Positions 56,757 through 64,000 of a stretch of DNA of 64,000 bases are shown piece by piece. The DNA lies in NCBI GenBank assembly GCA_030998225.1, contig JAPYXD010000701.1, positions 16,538,501-16,602,500 of the forward strand, read 5' to 3'. Each line of letters starts with the position of its first letter. Positions within the stretch are counted from its first letter, which is position 1. The stretch comes from Diplolepis rosae (Eukaryota > Arthropoda > Insecta > Hymenoptera > Diplolepididae). Both the position numbers and the translations under genes were made by a program. The notes beneath the pieces were generated by a model. It made no database searches and was not told where the DNA came from. It saw only the letters and a program-made list of their open reading frames with translations.

Positions 56757-57514
56757 AGAACCTTCGCATTTCTGAAATTTATTTTTCACTCTCTAGTTGA
56801 CAGCATTTGTAGATTTTTTTATAAGATTTTATTCACTCAAAGTGGCTGATCAAATTATTATGATCACTGCGATACTGGATTCTAATGAAAGTTAGCACTG
56901 TTATAGATACAAAAAATTAGTTCATTAATTTTGAAAAAGATTAGCTTATATGTCAAACGCAGATGAGCTAGTGTTTTTATATAATATTAAATATACACTG
57001 TTAGAAATTTTTTGAATTTTATAAAATTCTTAAGTCACAAAAGGCCTAGCCGGGTTTCCATGTAAAAATGGCCCACAACCAAAATGAGATCTAGTATCAA
57101 GTATTTAAAGACATTTACCCTAGGATTGTTTTGTGCAAATCTTCAACTCAATAGCCGCCATATTGAATGAATTATTGCTGATTATGCAAATTTCGTTTTT
57201 TGCATTTTCTATTTCAACTAATAGTTGGGAAAATCTGAAAAAATTCACAGCATTTAATCTTATCAAGAGAAACTTCTGTAATTTTTTGGCCAATTTTTGC
57301 GCGTAAAATTCGCAAAGAAAAAAATTGCAAATATTTTTGCATGCAATTTTTTCACCAATAATATGTCTACTAAAGACGTGTATGTCATCATTTTTTCAGA
57401 TTTTAAGACTTAAAAAATCTATAATGTCCAAAATCGGTGGTTATTATTATTTATTTTTGAAAGCTACTGTTAAAAAATGAGTGCTTTTTTACTACCGTTT
57501 TTCAAAATAATTTG
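56757..57514. other. AT-rich DNA, no gene recognised
   Basis: No ORF or repeat that I can support. Confidence 0.5.
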
Positions 57515-58735
57515 AATGGGTTTAAGACGTAAAATCACTTTCGGAATTAACATCAAATTTCTATGGTTTGAGATCTCCTGAGTCAGAAAAAACGGTTTTT
57601 ACGAAAGTGTCTGTCTGTCGTCTGTCCGGAGGCTGTGGACACAATAAATCTCGATAGAATTATTAGAATGCATTAGGATTTGGCACGCCTCTTGAGAGCC
57701 CAAAAAGAAAAGACAAGTTTGTCAACCAGCCAGATCCGACCAAAAGTGTGAAAATAAGAGTATTTTTGTGTTTTTGAAATTTTTTTATAGAAAAAATCAA
57801 AAATTGCAATATTCATTTCTGATAGAGCTCATGAAACCTGATAAAATTTTTCGATCAAACAAAAATTAGAAATGTTACAGTATATTAAAACTTGGAAAAA
57901 GTCAAAATCGAAATTACATTTTTCAATTAAATTATACGAGATACAAAAGAAAAGTTATGATACAAAATTGTTTACTACAAAAAGATCTACAAATTTGAAT
58001 TGCGACATTTCTTTATAAGATGTATATTTTTATTTTTTATTTTAAAAAAAACGTAAAGTTTGATGAATATCCCAAAAGTGATTTTTCACATAAAATACTA
58101 TTGAAAATCGAAAGTGCAATTCTTTAACCAAAATATGTGAAATATGAAATAAGCATTAAAATGCAAAATGGTTGCTTAAATGAAGTCTCCGATTGTTTTT
58201 ACTTTTTGAGATATTTGGAAGAAAATAAATTATTTTAATCATGTAATTTATTAGAAAGTTACAGAAATGTATACAGAAAATCGAGCGCAAAGCGCGAGTG
58301 TCATAATGATAATGTGTTCCTTAAGGCTGATAGAGCCTTAAGTAAATTGAATTTCCTGTTTCACTTAAACTGAAAAATAAATTTAGTGAATTTGAGAAAA
58401 TTTAATTCATATTCACAATATTATAAAATTTAAATAATAATGAAACAGGACTTATATCGACCCTTGGCATTAATATTCAAATATTGTTGATGTTCTTAGT
58501 TGGCTTTAGGGTCCAGAAAAAATGTACCTCAAAGTATCATGTTTTCAAACGTTTCGACTCAGATTAGAGTCCTCATCAGTGAGAATTTATTTCTATAAAA
58601 AATACAAAGGAAGAAACTTAAAAATTGCGCGTGTGACGGATAGTCATTGTGGTAAAAAGTGATCTAAAGGAATTATAAGTGTGAATTCTCTGCGTGCGCG
58701 ATGAGAATGTGCTCGCGAAGCGGGCAGATTTTTTT
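57515..58735 (-). repeat. Dispersed repeat E, copy 3, rearranged
   Basis: Same orientation as copy 2. The GTGTCTGTCTGTCGTCTGTC end, the internal TTATACGAGATAC motif and the GCGAAGCGGGCAGATTTTTT end are all present. Around 58052-58096 a short piece of the terminal region reappears inverted. The segment 58440-58690 has no counterpart in copies 1 and 2 and holds a hammerhead-like core. Confidence 0.78.
58551..58580 (-). ncRNA. Hammerhead-ribozyme-like core, probably degenerate
   Basis: On the minus strand the order is CTGATGA, then a perfect 5-bp stem GACTC/GAGTC with loop TAATCT, then GAAAC, as in the hammerhead core. One extra G lies between CTGATGA and the stem. The third helix after GAAAC is weak (GTT..AAC), and I find no good NUH cleavage position. 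So it may be a decayed ribozyme, as occurs in Penelope-type retroelements, or coincidence. Confidence 0.3.
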
Positions 58736-58740
58736 ACATA

Positions 58741-59449
58741 CACTACCGGTAAAAATTGTGGGACCACCTGTTTTTCGATGATTGCTTAAATGATCTTAAA
58801 TTAAATTCTGTCAGTGATAAAATTTGTTCTCTTAATGAATTTAATGCCATCAAAATTATATATAATTATATATAATATATATATATATATAATTATTTTC
58901 TTGCATAGTGCAAAGAGTTAAAATTGTAACAAAAAGATGGGAAAATTTGAAAACGTTTCATCTCTTGAAAAATCATAATAAAAATCATGTAAATATATAT
59001 TTTAATGGAATCCTATAGAAAATTCATGATTATATGTTTTATATATCTTATAAAAATGTTTTTCTCAGCAAAAGCAATATTGGAATTTTTCCAACTTTTT
59101 TATTCTAACTTTAACCTCGTGCACTATACAAGAAAAAAATTACAAATTTATGATGATTATTTACTGCGATTCCAAAGAATCTTAGCTTCAAAATAAGCCC
59201 AAGAACATTAAAAAATGTTGCTTATTTCGAAAGTTATTTAAAATTTAATAAAACATTAAAATTTAGACTTTTTTTGCAAAACCTTCTTCAAAATTTAACG
59301 AAACGACTTCATTCTGGACTAATTTTATAGAGAATTTTGATGGCATTCAATTCATTAGGAGAACAAATTTTATCACTCACAGAATTGAAATTAAGATAAT
59401 TCAATCAATCATCGAAAAACAAGTGGTCCCACAATTTTGACCGGCAGTG
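58741..59449. mobile_element. 709-bp Tc1-like foldback element, TA duplication
   Basis: The left end CACTACCGGTAAAAATTG and inverted right end CACTGCCGGTCAAAATTG continue into GTGGGACCAC and GTTTTTCGATGATTG. TA lies outside each end (58739-58740, 59450-59451). Arms of about 140 bp pair closely. The left end abuts repeat E copy 3. An AT dinucleotide-rich run lies at 58858-58893. The plus ORF 59005-59196 in the middle is not a recognisable protein. Confidence 0.9.
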
Positions 59450-59451
59450 TA

Positions 59452-60521
59452 TTGTCTTTTTATCTTGTGTTTGCTTTTGGTAAAAACTCGCAAGTTTAAT
59501 TTTTGACCAGAATTGTTGGAACAATTTATTTGCTTTATTGCAAAATATTAAATATCACACGACTTCCACCCAAAAAATGGATTTAAATTTAAAAAAATGT
59601 TATATTATAATTCGTCCCGTAAACAGTTCTTCCTGATTTTCTCAATTTTTCCATCATTGCATTCATATACCTTTTTCCTTAGGATGGCAGTGTAAGATCT
59701 CTTTTTTACCCCATTGCAGTAACCAAATCTTTTTCAAGACTTCTATTTAAAGGAAAAAGATAGTTGCTCTCTCTAGAAATCTCCAATTCCCTTTTTGAGC
59801 ACTTTATCCTCCGAGTAAGGAAAAAGAATTCTTATTACTCTTCAAATCCTCAGACAACCTATAAAATCTTCTTCTCTTATATATTCAGAATTCTTTGAGT
59901 CATATATTATCTTTAAATTTTTTAATTCATTACATCAACCAGTCAGAAAAATACCCTTGACACAGTTTTCCACGAACCATGTATCTTAACTATTTGTGCT
60001 AAAGTATCGTATCTTTGTGTTGACTAATATGAAAAAAATGTTAAATTAAATAAGCATTTTAGGAATTTATCACTCAGGACAGGGAATATCTAATTTTTTA
60101 TAAAAATTCCTGTTACAATTTTTTCTCAATTAATCGGATAATCATAATCATTAAGGTGAATTCCTGAGTTGCATTGAATTGTCAAGCGAACAGGATAAAG
60201 TGAACTTAAAGAGATTAACATTGAACTTGTTTATAAAAGCAACAAATCGATAGGGATTATGGCATTTGATTATCATTTCTAGAATATATTTCATGCTTGT
60301 GGCTGGAAAGTTGGCACGGTCATCTGTTATCATTAACGTTTGATGATTAGGTGAGATTAGAGGGACCATGCGATCTCTAGGAACAACTATTTGGCTTTCC
60401 AGCTTCTGGCCGCAGCCATACAGGAAATCGTAATCCCGGATTTACCGCATATATCTGGGTTGCAACAATAACAATAATATTCCCTCGACTGCTATGCAGA
60501 TTCCCTTATTAGGGTTGCGAC
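59452..60521. other. AT-rich DNA, no gene recognised
   Basis: Minus ORF 60151-60369 (72 codons) is unremarkable. GC rises from 60380 on. Confidence 0.4.
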
Positions 60522-60563
60522 ATGTCTGAAACACTTCTATTCAAGGATTTCGCTGAGTGGGCA
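60522..60563 (+). CDS. Possible short first coding exon
   Basis: An ATG at 60522 opens MSETLLFKDFAEWA, ending in phase 0 at a good donor (GGGCA|GTAAGTATA). It lies 1.2 kb upstream of the cysteine-rich frame at 61735 on the same strand, so it could be an upstream exon of that gene. The product shows no signal peptide, which fits poorly with a cysteine-rich secreted protein. Speculative. Confidence 0.15.
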
Positions 60564-61734
60564 GTAAGTATAAATATTGTGGTTCGCGAATCCTTTCACC
60601 TTATTCTCTCATGCTTCAGATGTTATTCAAATTTTGTGAATCATCTTCCGAAAATACTTTAACTAAAGTCATCATAAGTCATCTCCATACACTTAAATTA
60701 TTTCACTTAAAACACCCTTAACTTTTTTTATGTTCTTAAAAAGTAAATGTTTTCTTAAGAAAATAATATAAATAACCAGTGTAAAAATATTTAACTAAAA
60801 CGTCCACAAGAGTAAGATAAAATTGGAAATATAACTTATTCTGATTCATAAGTGTGGAAAAAAAATAATCCCTGTATCCTGATGCAAATTTCGGATTGAA
60901 AAAATTTCTATCCGTTTTATTCTACCTTATTCCGAAATCTGTTTATGAATCTTGTAATGAATGAAATTCAATCTAAAATGTGTTTGAATTCTGTTTCCCG
61001 TTCAAGTTAAAAAAAGGGAAAATTGTTATTTTTTGCTTTTACGATAAATATTTATCGTTCGGTTTGAGAGTGATTAAATGGTAATGTTTTCAAACAAAAA
61101 CAAAATAGTTAAAAAGTTTTGTTTCAATTCCTATACAAAATCTAATGTTTCAGAAACGTTCGTTCATTCTCGACATAAAACCCAAAACGGGTGGAGACTT
61201 TCGCTTTGTTTTAAACGTTCAAAATAAAATACAAATTTTTGATTGGTATAAAAGAATACGAATCATAACAAAAATTTTTGATAATATTTGCTTATAAAAT
61301 AAAAGAAATTGCTTATAGAATAATGATTTGAATGTTAATTCAAAATAATAGAAAAAAGAAAATTAATTTTTGACAATTTTAAAATAGAAGTATAGAATGC
61401 GTAAGGATTATATTAATTAACTAGCCCCAGCATCTAAACTTAAAAACACTTTTTATTGAAAGTTTCCATTATCAAATGAAAATAAAGTTTTATTTTCATA
61501 CACCTTACTGTTGTAAAAACAATTTGGTAAGAAATTTCACTTAATTTTTAAACGCTCCAAGATAGAATCGCTCTTCAAAACATCTTCTTCAATTAATAGT
61601 AAGATTTAAAATGCATTAAAAGATTGCAATCATGATAAAATCGATTGGGGTAATAAAACTGAGTAACTTGAGAAGAATACTGACTAGTTTAATTACGATT
61701 GATATTCCTGGATAAAATCGGAATTTAGAGATAG

Positions 61735-62088
61735 TTCAAAAGATTAAAGCTTGTATATGTAGCATATAACGGATCCGACTTCTGTTTTACCGACTCAACG
61801 GAGCGTATTGAATTTGAAACAAACGAATTTGAATATGTACCTGAGGTTTCATGCGACACGCCTTCTTGCTCTCGTGGTGACTGTCCACGATTCTATGTAA
61901 ATCCATACGACAAGGATGCATACTGGCATGAAACGTGTTCCTATTGGCTTCCGACTCGCGAGAGACGCGTTATCAATCATAAGTGTATTAACATTACACA
62001 TAATACAATGGACCACGCTTCGCATCTACTTTGCTATACATCTCAAGTAACTCTGCAAGCAGGCGTCTCGCTTTTCGCCTGGAACTAA
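61735..62088 (+). CDS. Terminal coding exon of a cysteine-rich protein, unidentified
   Basis: The frame is open for 117 codons from a stop at 61732 to TAA at 62086, long for this composition, and only plus-strand reading in this frame looks protein-like. The product includes VSCDTPSCSRGDCPRFYVNP, DKDAYWHETCSYWLPTRERR and HKCINITHNTMDHASHLLCY, with seven Cys and three Trp, and ends SLFAWN. There is no ATG before codon 88 of the frame, so it must be the 3' part of a spliced gene. Candidate acceptors are the AG at 61748-61749 or 61761-61762, both with weak pyrimidine tracts. Two overlapping AATAAA signals follow at 62206-62215. Cysteine spacing suggests a secreted, disulfide-bonded protein. I do not recognise the family. 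Confidence 0.55.
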   Translation, partial: FKRLKLVYVAYNGSDFCFTDSTERIEFETNEFEYVPEVSCDTPSCSRGDCPRFYVNPYDKDAYWHETCSYWLPTRERRVINHKCINITHNTMDHASHLLCYTSQVTLQAGVSLFAWN

Positions 62089-62205
62089 AAAGACACAGTC
62101 ATGACCATATAGCAGGCGTAAAATAACGCAAAAATTTTATTACCATCTGTGCAGGCCTTACCGCATTTTTCAAGAAATCTTAGGAGAGAGAAACGGACTG
62201 AACAA

Positions 62206-62215
62206 AATAAATAAA
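62206..62215 (+). promoter_or_regulatory. Overlapping polyadenylation signals
   Basis: AATAAATAAA gives two overlapping AATAAA hexamers about 120 bases after the stop of the cysteine-rich exon. AATAAA also occurs often by chance in this AT-rich DNA. Confidence 0.4.
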
Positions 62216-62246
62216 AGAAAGAAAAATAATCCGTTCAGCATCTTTT

Positions 62247-62296
62247 AGGAGCGAGGGCTTCGCGCTATGATGCATTTGCCAGTCGCGCTCCTAAGT
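62247..62296. repeat. Hairpin TTAGGAGCG / CGCTCCTAA
   Basis: The inverted repeat TTTAGGAGCG and CGCTCCTAAG brackets GGCTTCGCGC, a motif also seen in the palindromes of repeat E. Confidence 0.6.
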
Positions 62297-62380
62297 ATTT
62301 GAATTTTGTCCTTTGGTATATTTGGACTTTGCGCTTTGCATGAATTTAATTTTATTCCTCATTAGTTAATACTATGGCTA

Positions 62381-62842
62381 CACTGAAAAAACAGTATAGC
62401 TGAGAGAACTATATTTTGGTTCTCAGAACCAGAAAATATTGCTATCAGACCAATGCTACGGTATGGTCCTCAGAACTATACGAGTATAGGTGAGACAGCT
62501 ATACAAGTTCGTTGATATGACAATACCATGTATAGCGATCGTAAACAAAATATTATGCCATCGTTATCGCTCTTGTGAATTTTCACATGTGATAAAACAA
62601 TACGTGATACGTAAAAATGATCATTCAAAGAAAGAAAAAATGCTCCAAACAAATCGACAAACGCTTCGAAAAAACGCCTCGAAAAAATGACACTTCTTTC
62701 TCATTTCGAGGTTATAGAGTCGCGTGCATGCGCAGCAATGTATAGGTCGCGTGGCAAACCAGTATAGTTGTCTCACCTATACCGCATGGGTCGAGACACT
62801 ATATACCGGTATAGGTCGAACAGCTATACTGTTTTTTCCGTC
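62381..62842. mobile_element. 462-bp element with AAAAAACAGTATAGCTG ends
   Basis: The left end CACTGAAAAAACAGTATAG and inverted right end GACGGAAAAAACAGTATAG are flanked by TA (62379-62380, 62843-62844). CTATAC or GTATAG occurs more than ten times, often as GTATAGGTGAGACAGCTATAC-like doublets. The plus ORF 62490-62690 in the middle is lysine-rich and not recognised. Confidence 0.88.
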
Positions 62843-63079
62843 TAGAGTAAATTTTATGATATTTTGAATAAAAATTTAAATTTATCAATTATTTAAAATG
62901 AAAAATGAATGCGATTAGATCTATTTCTAAGATCCCTTTCAATTTTTATTATCTAAAATTTGATTTCAATCTTTTTGAATTTTGAACAACAACAAAAGTT
63001 GTGGAAAAATAAACTATTATCAGTCATGAAAATTCAACCTGGTTGAATGGACATCCAGTTTACTTAATCACGTGAAATA

Positions 63080-63386
63080 TACGCGCAGAAACAAGATTCG
63101 TAAAATGTACAGGAAGTTGGTGCATATTTTTACAACTTGACTTTTTAGTAGATTTTACAAGAAGCTCAGTGCAATCAACAAATTTTCTGTATGTTTCACC
63201 TATCTTCCGGTAAGATCTTCTAAACTTGGATTATTTCGAATTTAGAAGATTTTACTAGACGCTAAGTGAAACGTACAGAAAATCTGTTGATTGAACTGAA
63301 CTACTTGTAAAATCTACTCAAAAGTGAATTCATATAAATAAGTACCAAACTTCCTGTAAATTTTACGTATCTTTTTTTTGCGTTTA
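63080..63386. mobile_element. 307-bp palindromic MITE, TA duplication
   Basis: The left end TACGCGCAGAAACAAG and inverted right end TAAACGCAAAAAAAAG are flanked by TA (63078-63079, 63387-63388). Long arms pair through ACAGGAAGTT, AGTAGATTTTACAAG and ATTTTCTGTA. Confidence 0.72.
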
Positions 63387-63389
63387 TAG

Positions 63390-64000
63390 ATAAGATCCTA
63401 ATTCATGTTATAATAATTTTATGAACGAAATTAACAATACTTTTATACTTTGATATCATAAAAACTTGGTCAATAAAAATAAAAAAATTGACAAACAACA
63501 GTAGCGTCTTCCAGGCCTTTACAAATTATTAATGTAAAAACGATGAAACTTTCCTTTCAACTAATCATTAAGATGTTTAGGTTTATTATAATAATATTAT
63601 TATTAGTTATTATTTTTATCAGTGAGATACCTCGGTTCCGAACTGTTGATATTATAGATTTTTAAGAATAAAGTGCAATTAATTGTTACAATATTTATTC
63701 TATATTTTGCATTAATCTTTATTCAAAAACACCCTTTGAAAAAGTAAAATTTAAATAATTGGAAGGCACCAAAAAAATAGAGAGAAAAAAACAGAAAAAA
63801 CAGGTACTACTTAAAAATTGATTCCCTACAGTTTTGTAAATGTTGTTCTTTTGTTAAATTATGTCAGATTAAAAAATGTAATAAATAAGATTTGTAGAAC
63901 TATTCAAGAATGATCAGGAATAGGAATAAAAAAATCTGAATTATTTAAGAAGAAATTTTCAGAGATGCCTATAGACTACGACTATGACAAACAGATGCCA
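63390..64000. other. AT-rich DNA to the end of the window
   Basis: No ORF, repeat or regulatory signal that I can support. Confidence 0.5.

Noticed and set aside
62490..62690. 66-codon lysine-rich ORF
   Set aside because: Lies inside the TA-flanked element at 62381-62842 with no domain; likely chance.
1..64000. CRISPR array, operon or prokaryotic gene cluster
   Set aside because: No regularly spaced direct repeats with unique spacers, no closely packed ORFs and no ribosome-binding-site pattern anywhere in the window.

Overview
This is an AT-rich animal nuclear sequence, most likely from an insect. The reasons are several mariner-type transposases, a short GT-AG intron of 76 bp, tRNA-derived SINE pieces, many TA-flanked palindromic elements, and no operons or prokaryotic gene packing. 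I cannot name the species. No complete multi-exon host gene can be traced. The window is mostly intergenic or intronic DNA filled with decayed DNA transposons.

Layout: 0.9-3.7 kb holds a TA-flanked MITE, a deleted mariner and a TTA-flanked foldback element. 4-13 kb is mostly bare AT-rich DNA with one small MITE (11.5 kb) and a few weak ORFs. 13.6-17.5 kb has a 1.2 kb element with CACGGA ends, a 1.3 kb dispersed repeat (called repeat E here) and a foldback. 19.8-24.1 kb is a transposon nest: a mariner holds a second, opposite-strand mariner and a palindromic element with an 8-bp target duplication, and the latter is itself split by a further inverted-repeat element. 29.2-29.6 kb is a small hAT-type element with an exact 8-bp duplication. 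30.3-33.5 kb is GC-elevated and looks like a decayed retroelement. 34.0-34.2 kb has two tRNA-derived SINE heads in inverted order. 39.0-43.6 kb holds two more broken mariners, each carrying an insertion; one insert is GC-rich with a long hairpin and G-tracts. 44.0-45.4 kb is an element with GC-rich ends carrying an intact two-exon gene for an 83-residue protein. 50.6-59.5 kb is another run of nested elements. 61.7-62.1 kb is an open, cysteine-rich, stop-free frame that looks like a real terminal coding exon of a host gene.

The mariners have lost catalytic residues or whole segments, so none looks able to move itself. Eight elements share CAC-R-GA-R-AAAA-type ends and mostly TA duplications but differ just inside those ends; two of them (13.6 and 50.7 kb) also share a TATA-like core. 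The features most likely to be expressed are the two-exon gene at 44.7-45.1 kb and the cysteine-rich exon at 61.7-62.1 kb. All identifications come from reading the sequence; no database search was possible.
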